Assembly: GCF_037126465.1 (NCBI RefSeq)
Contig: NC_088205.1
Coordinates: forward strand, 31,169,482 to 31,233,481
Reading direction: 5' to 3'
Source: Ornithodoros turicata
Lineage: Eukaryota > Arthropoda > Arachnida > Ixodida > Argasidae
Length of the DNA: 64,000 bases
Below the pieces are notes generated by a model. The model worked only from the letters and a program-made list of their open reading frames with translations. It made no database searches and was not told the DNA's origin. Shown here piece by piece: positions 29,736 to 40,930 of the stretch (position 1 is the stretch's first letter; every line of letters begins with the position of its first letter). The translations under genes and the position numbers were made by a program.

Positions 29736-32020
29736 GGTGTTTGTAGTAAGGGACGTTACATTATTAGGTCGTCACCCGGCTTTTGGAATATATTTTCAAA
29801 TAAAGTTGTTTTACAAAGCTCAATACATTGCAGAAATCATTCTTATTGCCTATTGTTTAGGGGATACCATTGTTGCAGTCACATGGAGCACTGAAGGGCC
29901 AATTTAAAAAATAAAGGCAATCTGATTTATGTTCGTGCCGACATGGCACAGCATATGCACGAGGTAGCACCATTTCAGAAGCCTGAGAACACTCAAAGCA
30001 ATTAGTGTGCTAGCATTAGATATGGTGTACAGCATTACATATTTGCTTTTGCTGGGGCAACTAAGGAGGGTGGATAGAAAGGTAGTTACAACCTGTTTCC
30101 ACAAAAGACACTCAGATTCATTAGCAATTTCCTGCAAGAGAGCTAAGGCCTTTCTAGATTACTAGAACATGGGTACCTGGTTATAAATAGCAAGAATTCA
30201 TCCACCAGGTCAGTGTTTCACACACCCTGCTTTCCATCAAAACTATTAAAAGGTGTGACCCCCCAAACATGCGCAAAATTCCTGGAGAGTCCTCACTGGA
30301 CACTGTTGCTGTCCCTCTCACCAGGTGCTCTCTATGAACCTGAGTCACAGTTCTGGATGCACTGCCTGAGCTAACTTTAGCATGTTTTCCCAACATGATC
30401 TGATCCCAACATGATATGATCCCATCTATCACTGAGGCTCAGAAACGCTGTTTTCCATCAGGACCTGATCCAGGACTGAGCCGTGATTAGCCCCGTGAAA
30501 GCTCCAGGGTTTCTTCGAATTTTAGATGTGCCAGCTTTTATTTTCCTCCCCCTCCTTTTTTTTATGTACTAGCTGATTACCTTAGCCGTGTACTGCTTTG
30601 GAGATTCAAGATGTGGAGATGATGCAAGAGGTGGAACCAGGCTTTAGGCCCAATGAGGCAAAGTGTGACTACATATCTTCTGAGAATGTTTATGTATCAT
30701 TCACACAAAGAGAGGATAGGTGTTACAATAGATGTTACGCCTTTTTCCGGTTTTGATATTTATTTATTTATGAATATACATCAAAGGCCCTTGCAGGCAT
30801 TACATGAGGGGGGACATCAACATGGGTCACTTAGCAAATATGGAAGTTACAAGGAACATACATATTTGGAAGACAGACTCTGTTTTTCGTTTGTTCATCA
30901 GTCTTGCTCAAGAAATTGTTCACTGTAGCAACAGTACACAATGTCACGAAAGGAGTGTTCATCTATCGTTCCGCAAGACCCATTTAAAAGGACTAGTGTT
31001 GTGTTTCAATACAGCATATTGAACTCATGAACCATGCATCATCCTGAGAGCTATAAATCATCCTAAATACAGATGCTGAATTATTTTAAATGCGATAGAC
31101 GAGCTGTGCGAAGAGGTACCTCCAGTTAGGATCTTGGGTACTTGAAGCCTGTGTTAGTTTCTGTGGCGAAGGCTTGCCAGACCCACTTCACTGCACAGAC
31201 TGGGATGACCATGCTCTTGTTTTTCCCAAGCTTGTGCCATACTCACCTTGCAAACTGGCGATACGCAATGTATCTGTATCGTCTACACAGATGTACATAA
31301 AATATAGTTTAAGCAAATAGGTAACCGATTAGAGTACAGTGTATGTGCAGTGTCATTTCCACATGTACCTGAGAGCAACTGCAGTTTACCTGCCCACACC
31401 CTGTATATTACTACACATGCTGTGTTCTTTTAGAAACCAACATTGTTTTACTTTTCACTGAATCGACAATGAAGAACACTCAATATCGCTAAAAACCTAC
31501 GCTAAAATGTTATGCACAGGGCAATACATAAAAAGGTGACTCAGGACACAGCACACTGACAATTACAACATTGCCTGTATTGCTTTTCTCTAGTTTAGAG
31601 TTGTGTATTGTATAGTCTTTTTATGTGCTGCGCCCTGTACTGGAGTTTTTAGCGACTTTAATGCACAGGACCAAACCAGTTTTGCGCGCCAAATTTTAAC
31701 ATCGTTCGACAAGGACACGTGTAACTTACTTGTGAATATAGTCGCTTATAGGTTCGCTCTGCCCACGGAGTTCAAGATATGCCACCTTCAGAACAGTCAT
31801 ATTGAAGCATAGAAGTTGGAAATCTTCGTGGGTTGTACTGCGCTCATACTGCAGTCATTCGGCAGTGTTTTCGAGCTCCTTGCAGCACAAGCATTCGATC
31901 TCCTTTATGACACACCAGCCGCACCGGCACCACAAACAACACGTGCGCATTAAATATCAGGACACGAAATTTCAGAGAACGTTTACATGTGTTTACATTA
32001 CACAGTGTGCGTTAAAAAGC
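29736..32020. other. Unassigned stretch
   Basis: No gene or element is recognised in 2.3 kb. A 16-17 bp tandem pair (CCCAACATGATMTGAT) lies at about 30390-30421. ORFs up to 91 codons lack motifs. Near 31245 a good minus-strand donor (GTGAGTATGG) is preceded by only a short open stretch, too little to call an exon. Confidence 0.35.
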
Positions 32021-32029
32021 TCATCGCTT

Positions 32030-32290
32030 ACCTGTCTGTCGAAGACAGGCGAGCGATATTCCGACCGATGTGTGACCGATGTTCGTAGAGCTCTAACTTC
32101 GTCTCGCATTCGCCGCATCGGCGACGTTTCGAAAGCAAGGCTACCGAGCTGTTCAGCACGCAGAATTTCCTTCTTGATCGCAGAAAGGTCAGAAAAAAGT
32201 TCCGGGCTCTCGAAGTCTCCGCATTTCTTGCTTCGACGTCCATATTGCAGATCGCCTTCCGGACGGATGCCGCCGATCTCACAAACTCAC
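32030..32290 (-). other. Possible minus-strand exon, coiled-coil-like, function unknown
   Basis: A minus-strand frame open over about 80 codons reads EIGGIRPEGDLQYGRRSKKC, ELFSDLSAIKKEILRAEQLG and MRRMRDEVRALRTSVTHRSE. It ends at PVFDRQ immediately before GTAAGC (32030-32025), a good donor. The charged heptad-like middle suggests a coiled coil. There is no in-frame ATG before an upstream stop. It may be a real internal exon or the relic of a transposon-encoded ORF1-type protein; I do not recognise it. Confidence 0.35.
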
Positions 32291-32329
32291 TAACAACAGA
32301 ACTTCCGGTCCAGGCGCCCAATGAAACAT

Positions 32330-32580
32330 GGACCTCGTGCTTTCGTCACGCACACGGAAGTTGGAGAATGTCCACTACAAAGAGGCTAGATTTCGGCGGA
32401 GATTGCGCGAGTTGAGGAGGAAAAGCGAAGCCGGTTTTCAGCTCCCCGTTTTGCAAACTTTACCGCTGCGCACAGCCAAAATATTTCGCCTGTGGCTTGG
32501 AGGCATATTATACCTTCGTAATAGATGCAAACGAAAGATTTGTCGAACTTCTGGTAAGAGTCCCTTTAAGACGCGTGCGG
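32330..32580 (-). repeat. TTAAAGGGACTCT repeat, inverted relative to 20453
   Basis: On the minus strand the block starts CTTAAAGGGACTCTTACCAG at about 32575, like CTTAAAGGGACTCTGACCAG at 20453. The extent of homology beyond about 25 bp is uncertain. Confidence 0.4.
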
Positions 32581-32673
32581 CAAGGCGGAGCGGCCGTTTC
32601 CTCAAACGATGATTGGGTAACCACTTGAGGAGACCAATGACAGGCTGCTCCGCATCTTAGCGAACTATGCCGT

Positions 32674-32855
32674 TGTCAAGTATGTTCGGACAACGTGTCG
32701 ACAGAAGTTTGTTGGACAGTTGGTTTCGTTTTCTTCCTTCTTTGGCTGTTTGGCCTGCCACCGCGCGCCCTGAGCCACGCATGTTCATTAAAACCGATAG
32801 TTCTCTGTCGAACAGTACTGGCTGCTCTTCTCTTCTCCTGGCATCCTACCCAACA
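32674..32855 (+). repeat. 5' LTR of the copia element
   Basis: 182 bp from TGTCAAGTATGTTCGG to CCTACCCAACA, with an ATTAAA word (32787). It lacks the 48-bp GTTTT/TTCG-rich expansion found in the 3' LTR. Confidence 0.9.
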
Positions 32856-32923
32856 GGTTAGGGGCCCAGTACACGCTGGACAGTGAGACAACGGAGCCTT
32901 CCACTGACCAGGCGTACCTCTAC

Positions 32924-33997
32924 GTGGGTGTCCAGGACACGTCGGACTGCTGCGAAGCTGCAATGGTGCAGAAGAACTGTTGGGAGGCAGTTGAACCCGG
33001 ATACCAAGGAGCACCCTTGACGAATGAAGAGAAGAAGACTAACGATAAAGCCCTTACGTTTCTCTTCCTGGTGGTCGAGGACAATTACCTTGACGACATC
33101 GGTACCTGTACCACTGCAAGAGATGCGTGGAACATCCTACGCGAGATCCATACGAAGTACGGTCTGCTACATATCCTTCAGCTTCTCCGAGATTTCGTCA
33201 ATGTGAAGAAGGAGCGAGAAGAATCTATGAAGGACTACCTGAGCAGATTGATGGATCTGCATCGAAAATTATCCAACGGGGGTTACGCATTCACCGACAA
33301 AGAAGTCGCCTTGGTGATGTTGATGGGGTTGCCGGAGGCGTATGAGCCGCTTATCCTGAAGCTTGAGCAAGACGAGGCAACGCTCACAACAAAAGAAGCC
33401 AAAGCAAGGCTCTTGGTCGACGAGAAGCGAACGCAGAGGCGAGATGCAGAAAATATGACAGACACCGACGGCGAAGCAAAGGCCCTAGTAACTAAGGAAA
33501 AGTTTAACAAGCGTGGCAAAACTCCGGAGGAGAGGGCGTGGGTCAAGAGACGTAGCGGAAAACCGGGAGCGAAATGGGACTGCGACCCGCAGAGACGACG
33601 CGTAATGTGCTACGCATGTGGGAAGTTTGGACACTGGCGAAAGATTGTGACGCGGATGATGCTGAAAATGGAGAGCCGGTCACGTCCGCAGGACGGAACA
33701 GGCTACGCGAAGATGACTCACGTGGCACTCTCTGCGACACGCACGAGGGTAAAGAGAAGTTCTGTTTGGCATTTAGATAGCGGTGCTACGGACCACATAA
33801 CGTCGGAGAGAGCGAAGTTCGATAGGTTTTCGCCATGCACGTCAGCCGTAGAAGCGGCAAATAAGGAGTTCGTGCAAGTTCTCGGAAAAGGAGACATCAA
33901 CTTCCAACTTTCGGAAGAGCACGGTGGAACCTTAATCAAGCTCAAAGATGTGCTATATGTGCCAGATTTGGATGGTAGTCTCCTATCCGTCGGATGA
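32924..33997 (+). pseudogene. Copia Gag and protease
   Basis: The capsid-like part reads TTARDAWNILREIHTKYGLL, then MKDYLSRLMDLHRKLSNGGY and MLMGLPEAYEPLI, the UBN2/retrotran-gag type of copia Gag. The CCHC knuckle is degenerate (CYACGKFGHWRKIVT, last cysteine lost). The protease active site VWHLDSGATDHIT is intact (DSGA). The frame stops at a TGA after SLLSVG (33995-33997) where the protein should continue (IEELGFKVTF follows in the same frame), probably a decayed CGA codon. The first residues of Gag seem deleted near the leader. Confidence 0.88.
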
Positions 33998-34065
33998 ATT
34001 GAAGAGTTAGGATTTAAAGTCACTTTCGGTGATGGAAAAGCGGAAGTGAGAGGAAAGACAACGAA

Positions 34066-35119
34066 TTGGTCCTGTTGACCAGGCGTTCTAGGAGGTTATA
34101 TATTGTGGACGAAGACTTCCTTCCTTCAGCGAGACTGTCGAAAGAAACGCATGCGACAAGCGGTCTATGGCATCGGCGTCTAGGACACCTCCACCAAGGC
34201 GCTGCGCGTCTGCTGTGTCCGGAGGGAACTGACATTGAGGAGGAGAGGTGCTCAACGGGCAAGCAAGGCAAGCTCAAGAGGAAGAGTTTTCCAGCTGTTG
34301 ATGCATCGACGCGAGCCACAAGACCGTTGGAGCTGATCCATTCAGATGTCGGGAGCGTCACACCCACATCGAAAGGAGGATCAAACTGTTTTGTCACATT
34401 CATCGACGACTACTCGAGGTACACCGTTGTGTACCCGATGAAAACAAAGGGGGAGGTGCTTAAGAAGGTGCGAATTCAGGCGAATGGTTGAAAATGTCCA
34501 CAACGCAACCATCCAGATCCTTAGAAGTGACAATGGAGGAGAGTACACAGGAAATGAGTTCCGGCAGTATTTGGTCAAGTATGGGATTCGACGACAGCTA
34601 ACGGTACCTGGAACGCCACAACAAAACGGAGTAGCGGAACGAATGAACCAAACACTACACCACATGACGCGATGTTTTCTGATCGAGTCGGGACTCCCCA
34701 AAGCACTCTGAGCGGACGCGATCGTCACAGCTACTCACGTTCGTAACAAGTGCCCATCAAAAGCAATCGGCTCTCTCGTGCCAGAGGTTCTATGGTTCGG
34801 AAGGAAAGCTAGCATCGACCACCTCAGAGTCTACGGCTGCAGAGCCTGGGCCGTACAAAGCAAACCACGCAGTAGGAGAACGAAGCTGGACCCAAAGGCA
34901 GTGGAGTGCGTGCTCGTGGGTTATCCCGAAGGAGTTAAGGGCTACAAACTGTGGAATTGGAGAAACGATGAATTCTTTTTGGGACGAGACGTCGTTTTTG
35001 ATGAGAGCACGTTCCCGTGTAAAGTGGAAGCGGAGACGCAGCACGACCTGGTGGGACCAGTCAGTCCCGTCAGTGGTGACAATGACGTAGTGATCGTAAG
35101 CAGTAACGCCGAGGACTGA
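34066..35119 (+). pseudogene. Copia integrase
   Basis: A GAG-pre-integrase block (LWHRRLGHLHQGAARLL), then LELIHSDVGSV (first D), CFVTFIDDYSRYTVVY, QILRSDNGGEYTGNEF (second D) and TPQQNGVAERMNQTL (E) give a full DDE core spread over two frames (a frameshift near 34485). A TGA after SGLPKAL and broken frames to about 34770 precede the C-terminal VYGCRAWAVQSKPRSRR, VGYPEGVKGYKLWNW and FLGRDVVFDE motifs. Confidence 0.88.
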
Positions 35120-35386
35120 GATATTCATGGAGTCACCAGCATTGGAAGAATTAAGTATCAAGGCCTGTCATCGAAGAAGGGGGACAAAGCCTGGAGGCGT
35201 CACTGCCAGAAGCTGTACCGGCTGCGTCACCACCGCCGGCAGCTGAGCAAATGTTGGATGCGTAAGACGATCCGAGCGGCTGGCAGCCAAGCCCCGGCCG
35301 AGTTACTGCTGTATGGCCAAAGGAAGTGGTGCCATACCGGACCCCGCCACTGTGGAGGAGGCACTCCTCATGCCTGACACAGAAGA

Positions 35387-36902
35387 TTGGCGGAACGCCA
35401 TAGAGGAAGAGTTGGGAATCTGAGGAGAAACGGCATGTGGGAAATTGTCCCAAGGCCCAAAGACCGTCGAGTCGTGAAATGCAAATGGGTATTCCGGAAG
35501 AAGTATAACGAGGTCGGTCAGCTGGAAAGGTATAAAGCCCGTTTGGTTGCGTTGGTTGGTTTGGTTCTCAAGTTCAAGGAGTGGATTTCAATGAGACCTA
35601 CTCTCCCGTCATAAAGCTGCAATCCATTCGCGTACTACTTGCGTCGCAGTCGAGAGAGGGTGGGTTATCCACCAAGCTGACATAACCGCAGCCTATTTGA
35701 ACGGAACCCTGAATGAGACTATATACATGGAACAACCTATTCCATTCCACGAAAAGAGCAAGGAGGACGTCTGTCTCTTGAAGAAAAGTCCTTACGGGCT
35801 TCGTCAGTTCGGAAGGCAATGGAACACACGGCTGGACCAATTTCTGAAAAGCGAGGGACTAACAAGGTCTAAGACGGATCCCCGTGTGTATTTCAACTTG
35901 GCAGAAGGTATCATAGTTGGAGTGCACGTAGACGACATTCTGATCCTGGCTCAGGCTAAAAAGAAAGCTGAGAATTTCAAGAAAAACATGGGACACGTTT
36001 TTGAAGTGAAGGACCTTGGGGAGGCAAGCCACGTCTTATCGTTAAGGATTCAACGCCAGAAGGACGGAAAGCTCACCTTGGACCAGACGATGTATGCCGA
36101 AGGACTTGCGGACCTGTTCGGCATGAACGATGCGAGAGGAGCCTCTTCGCCACTTGATCCTGGAACGCTACCAGCCTCCGAGGGACTTCAAGCCTCGCAT
36201 GTGCTCTCGCACAACTATCGCCAAGCAGTCGGAGGCCTACTTTATCTCGCCGGCGGCACAAGGCCAGACTTGGCATTCGCAGTGGCTTATATGAGCCAAT
36301 TCAACCAGAACCCTACGGAGCAGCACTGGAGCGGCATCAAACATATTTTACGCTATGTCAAGCAAACTAAGCATTATGCGCTGACGTTCGAGAAGCTAGG
36401 GAGGAAAGTGAAGACCTTTTGCGACGCTGATTGGGCGAGCGATAAGGTGGACAGGCGGTCGTTCAGTGGCTACGTTTTCACCTTAGCTGGCGCAGCTATC
36501 TCTTGGAGTAGCAAGAAACAGAGGTCAACCGCTTTGTCGACCGTGGAGGCAGAATATCTTGCCATGTGCCACGCAACAAAGGAGGTACTGTGGATGCAAC
36601 ATTTCATGCAAGAGCTGCGAGCGAGCGAGTTCATCGACGAACCACACACAATGCACGTCGACAACCTGGGCGCGATCGCACTGGGGACGAACCAAGTGAC
36701 ATCGGAGCGCAGCAAACACATCGAGCTCCGACACCTTTTTCTGCGAGAAAAGGTGGAAGAGGGCAAACTAAGGCTCGAGTACGTCAAGACGTCGGACAAC
36801 CACGCTGACATACTGACAAACGCGCTGGACGGCAAGAAAACCCGACAGCACCGCGGGTCTCTAGGCCTTCGTGACATCACGGACCCTATGACGACACGTT
36901 GA
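35387..36902 (+). pseudogene. Copia reverse transcriptase and RNase H
   Basis: RT begins NGMWEIVPRPKDRRVVKCKW, then VFRKKY and YKARLVA. It breaks at about 35550-35700, where several frameshifts and a stop occur, and resumes as an open 401-codon frame (35697-36902): PYGLRQFGRQWNTRLDQFL, then GVHVDDILILAQ (the two aspartates of the YVDD box present). RNase H motifs are FCDADWASDKVDRRSFSG, STVEAEYLAMCHA and HVDNLGAIAL, then the terminal KHIELRHLFLREKV and DNHADILTNAL. Pol terminates just before the polypurine tract. Confidence 0.9.
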
Positions 36903-36906
36903 GGGG

Positions 36907-37136
36907 GGTCAAGTATATTCGGACAACGTGTCGTCAGAAGTATGTTGGACAGTTTGTTGGAGTGTTGTTTGTTTTGTTTGTTGGTTTCGTTTTCTTTCGT
37001 TTTCTTCGTTTTCGTTTTCTGTTTGGCCTGCCACCGCGTGCCTTGAGCCACACGCGTTGGCACGTTCATTAAAACCGATAGTTCTCTGTCGAACAGTACT
37101 GGCTGCTCTTCTCTTCTCCTGGCATCCTACCCAACA
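36907..37136 (+). repeat. 3' LTR of the copia element
   Basis: 230 bp. Its end is identical to the 5' LTR (CGAACAGTACTGGCTGCTCT .. CCAACA). It carries extra GTTTGTTTT / CGTTTTC units at about 36960-37020, and its first bases differ (GG for TG). Confidence 0.9.
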
Positions 37137-37141
37137 GCCGT

Positions 37142-38329
37142 CACTTTGACTATAAAGTACAAGCATAGAGAGTGCTGTTGGATATCCAGCGCGAAGAGAC
37201 TCCTCAACAACGAGATACAATAGGGGAATCGCAGAAAGCTATTGCGCGGCTTTTATGTAGTACACTATTAAAACAGAAGGCGCTCTCCACAGATGAGGGG
37301 TGATAACTGTATCCCTGTCTGCAATGGTTAGTTCTGTTTAAGGGTGCTGCGTTACTTTCTGTAATGTGTATACCGGTGCTAATATTTTATCTGTCCAGGA
37401 AAAGGAGCGTGTATCAGTACTCCGTTATTCATTTGGGCAGCGAGCATAACACCACACCAGCATTTTTTTACGCATTGTGGTCAAAACACGAAATACTTTG
37501 CGTACATGTGCGGCATGCACGACCATTTACTGTCAACAGTGTACCCGTGACAAGCTGATTGTCTGGCGTTTTCTCTCATCTCGCAGCTGGTGTAGCTATT
37601 GAAACCTTCCAATAGTATAAATACAGGAGTATGGCTATACACTGTCGCTCGTTGTAAAGAGTAGACCAAGCAGCCATCGTCATCTATCATTGTGTAGTAG
37701 TAGGTCCCTCGAAGTCTGGCTCACATCACTACGGGTTCCCTCGCATAACCACTGTTCCAAGCCCAGGTACTATGGCGACACAGGAATGCCATTTAGTAAT
37801 ACAGTGATCTTATACAAACGATGGTACAGAGTAATGTTGCATACGTATTCCACATCATAAATGCGAGCCACGGAGCAGTGTGCATTCATTGCATTTTGTG
37901 GCGCGTATGCGTTGAACTTTGCACGTTGGCACTGTGCGAGCGTCAAATCAAGTGTCGTGCAATGCATGAACATTGACAAAGGAGGGCAGCACTGACAATT
38001 TGCCATGAACGCATGAAAAATGTGTACAGGCCATCTGTACTTCCTGTAGCTGACGACGTGTTGAGAACCTACCTCCTGCGCTACACCAGCGCGAGCGAAC
38101 TCGACAACTGCCGTTGCGGATGGTCTGATTAAACAAGTTGTTCTTTAGCATCCAGCCTGTGTGATCCTGTTCCAACAACTATTACGCTTCCTAGGCGACT
38201 GTCGAAAGACAGGCAGCATTGTTTTATCACGGATGAGAAGACGGATTACAGGTATGTCATCCATTCCAAAGTCACAACTGCCGAATATGCGGCAATGTAG
38301 AAGATTATGGTTATGGATATTAGACGTGT
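37142..38329. other. Unassigned stretch
   Basis: A TATAAATA word at about 37615 and a TTAAACAAGTTGTTC .. CTGTTCCAACA block at 38126-38178 give parts of the region an LTR-like look. I could not find a paired repeat, so I do not call one. Confidence 0.3.
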
Positions 38330-38690
38330 GACAGTCCTTCAGTTTGTTACAGAACTGGGTATCTGGGACTGCGGAGACAATCGTGCACGAACATCTGGGA
38401 ATGACGAAGTTCTCTTCAAGCTGGGTGCCGAAAATGCTGGCCTAAAATGAAGAGGAATCGAGTGGAGTGTTTTCACGAAATGTTGGCCAAGATCCCTGCA
38501 GATGAACACTCCTTTTACGGGTATCGTGAAGGGGGATGGAACGTGGCTTTATCACTGGGACCTTAACCTCGATAGTCCGAAAATTCAAGGAGGCGCTGCA
38601 GGAAAGGACATGCCAACAACTTTCTCCTGAAGAGGAGGGTGTTGTGCTCACTGGTTACCGTCAGCATCAAACTATAATACCTGTAGGCAA
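38330..38690 (+). pseudogene. Mariner transposase fragment
   Basis: The helix-turn-helix end reads TELGISGTAETIVHEHLGMT, then KFSSSWVPKMLA in one frame. This is the mariner signature upstream of the catalytic domain. After a gap and frameshifts comes GDGTWLYHWDLN, with the first catalytic D of the DD34D domain (usual GDETW reads GDGTW), then AGKDMPTTF and PEEEGVVLTGYRQHQTI. No TIR was found near it. Heavily decayed. Confidence 0.75.
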
Positions 38691-38699
38691 TAATGAAAG

Positions 38700-39912
38700 G
38701 CAGCGGGCTAAATCGAGTCGAAAAATTATGCGGCTTCATGCTGCATCTTCTTGCACCAGTGACTGCACGAAAATAACTTTGAAGTTGAAGTTGACGGTCA
38801 CGTTCCGAATTTTCGAGACCTTGCCTCAGTGACGTTTTCCTATTCAATCATTTGAAGGAGCCACCTAGGACGACACTGTTTTCACGATGATGAGGTCGAC
38901 GAGGACGATGAAGACTTCACAGAAATAATAACGGAATTTTTGCTATGCTTACTTACCTTACGCCTCGTTACTTCTATTGCTCAACAGGGTGCGCGAGGCA
39001 GGATTAATGGATATTCTGCCACTGCTGACCCTTTTGTGCAGACTGCAGCCACGTCGCTGGTGCCCTGCCTTTGAAAAGACGACGGGAAGTGGATGACAAT
39101 ATCGAAGACACCACTGACAGCGCCCCATAGGATATCTACAACGATACGACGGACGAACTTCCGGTAGATATGGAGGACGACGAGGGGGAATTGACGGTCG
39201 CGCCGCGGAAGGAAAATAGGAAGACCGGCAGAGCATACAAGCCCGTGAGACAAGAGGAAATATTCCCCAGAAAGAACTCTTGCTGGAAAGTGAACTCAAA
39301 TATTGTGGCAAGGGACATATCGTAACAGCGATACAGGAAAAGGTGCTATTGTATCGCATCACGAACGAGGGCTCACTTATTATAAATGTGACAACTGAAC
39401 TGCTAACCGTAAAAGAATTGCGACACTCTGGTGCATGTAGTTCGTTACATCGTGCACCCTTGTACTGCACGCCGGAAGACAATATTTTTCTACGTGTCGC
39501 GTTTGGTGAGATACAAATCCCTGAGCAAACTTCAGTGTCGAGTTCTGACGTCAGAGGAACAAGAACCCCGTCCCTTCCTATTTGTTCTCGTAAACACGTG
39601 ACCTCTCCTGCGGCATCTTCACTATAGTGCAAATACCTGCCGTGATCTCGCAGCTAAATGAATTTCGGTATTGGCGGTGCCGGTTTTCTGGTCAGGATGT
39701 TATTTATTACTCAGGTAGATACTACAAGGTAGACAACTACATTAAGACACTCACAATCGGTTTTCTACGCGTCCATTTCCTGTTTTGCTCCAAAACACAG
39801 AATGTGGTGCGTCCTCGTTTCCTTTCCGTCTGTGTGTTCGACGCTCCCATGTGACGTCTCACTCAAAGTACCAACGAGCCCAAATAGCCATCCTCATTTG
39901 CTCTGCTTCAAG
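38700..39912. other. Unassigned stretch with acidic open frames
   Basis: Plus-strand frames are Asp/Glu-rich (DDEVDEDDEDFTEIITEF near 38885; LPVDMEDDEGELTVAPRKEN near 39150), and a 115-codon frame lies at 39280-39627. The minus strand also has a 224-codon open frame (38958-39632) without motifs. I cannot tell which, if any, is coding. Confidence 0.3.
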
Positions 39913-40275
39913 CGCGAGACGGGCGGCGCCAAATGCAACAGCAAAAAGGCAGAAAGAAAAAGAAGGCGCGCACCTCACTATAGGGCGGCTGATGTGACGT
40001 GGCAGACTTGCAGTCGAAGGCGCTTTGCCAGCCTCGGGAGCTCAGTCGCTAACGTGCTGGCTTGCTGAGCTCAAGATCTCCAGTTCGATCCCGGCGGTGT
40101 GCGGCAGCAATGCGGGAGATGTAAACGTTGCTCCCAGCACCGTGTGACGTAGATTTGCGGCGCATGTCAAAAGAACCCCAGGTGGTCCAAATTATCCACA
40201 GTCCTACCCTGCGGCGCATGTAGCATGTCGCCACACAAATAGGCTGACACACCTTCTTACGTGTAAATCTACTCC
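39913..40275 (+). repeat. tRNA-derived SINE with extra 5' segment
   Basis: A tRNA-like head (GGGAGCTCAGTCGCTAACGT, then a B-box AGTTCGATCCCGG at 40083-40095) is followed by the family body shared with 16495-16735 (CACCGTGTGACGTAGATTT, AAAAGAACCCCAGGTGGTCC, CAGTCCTACCCTGCGGCGCA) and the CTTACGTGTAAATCTAC 3' block. The 130 bp before the head (from about 39915) also occurs at 43679-43824, so the repeat unit extends 5' of the tRNA part. Confidence 0.75.
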
Positions 40276-40474
40276 AATTACCTTTTTACTGAAGGAGCTT
40301 TCCTATCCCGCACCATTGAAAGCACTCATGCGCGCCAAGATTGCGCGCTGCAGTTGTACTTTTTATGCGCGTCCCAAGGGCTGTAATCCTAATTTCTACT
40401 CCTCTTGCCCCCCCCCCCCCTTTTATTTTCTAACCCTGTCATGCGTCTTTAACGTTCGCGTCGTATCGTTCCTT

Positions 40475-40930
40475 CTAAGACGTCACATTTCTTTCTGCAT
40501 TTTCCCATCCTTCCAATCGACTCCTCGTTAATTCGTGAAGTCGGCACGGATGGTCTATCGACCCGACACGATTCCAATCTTCAGTTGGCTTCAGAGCGTG
40601 GGTTCGTGCACCAGGTGGAACGGAAACATATTTTGTGTACTTAACCTTGGAAGCGTTGTTTGCAAGCATGGCCTCCTACAGAACCTCGTCCCGGTTCGTG
40701 TGCGAATCGATCACTTTCCTGATAACGGACTTCACAGACTTGACAGTGCGCTCAATCAAACCGTTGGCTTGTGGCCAATGTGTTGGGTCTAGTTAAGTGA
40801 GTAACACCCAGCCATCTGTGTACGGTAGCTGCTCCTTTGTTGACGAACCATCGTGCTTAATCCGTGATGACAATGTGTGAGACGTCAAATGTTGGGATAT
40901 AGAAGGGAAAGTCAAAGTCAAACATTGAAG
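40475..40930 (-). pseudogene. Ty3/gypsy integrase fragment
   Basis: The minus strand reads HIVITD then FVNKGAATVHRWLGVTHLT, and after a frameshift PQANGLIERTVKSVKSVIRK, then a DEVL*EAMLANNAS block. These are the second aspartate region and the PQxNGxxER glutamate motif of a gypsy integrase, plus the downstream helix. Stops and shifts are frequent. It is a different subfamily from the copy at the left edge. Confidence 0.68.

Larger units (their letters stand above)
32674..37136 (+). mobile_element. Ty1/copia LTR retrotransposon, both LTRs, GCCGT target duplication
   Basis: The LTRs at 32674-32855 (182 bp) and 36907-37136 (230 bp) are bounded by GCCGT (32669-32673 and 37137-37141). The 5' LTR is followed by GGTTAGGGGCCCAG, one mismatch from the internal initiator-tRNA-Met site used by copia-type elements. 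Gag, protease, integrase, RT and RNase H follow in copia order (integrase before RT), with several stops and frameshifts. A G-rich polypurine tract (36901-36908) precedes the 3' LTR. The target was the LRR gene intron. Confidence 0.93.

Noticed and set aside
37600..37700. TATAAATA and downstream sequence as a host promoter or LTR
   Set aside because: No paired LTR, no primer site and no downstream gene were found.
38958..39632. Minus-strand 224-codon frame opposite acidic plus-strand frames
   Set aside because: Either strand could be the shadow of the other, and neither shows a known domain; left as unassigned.
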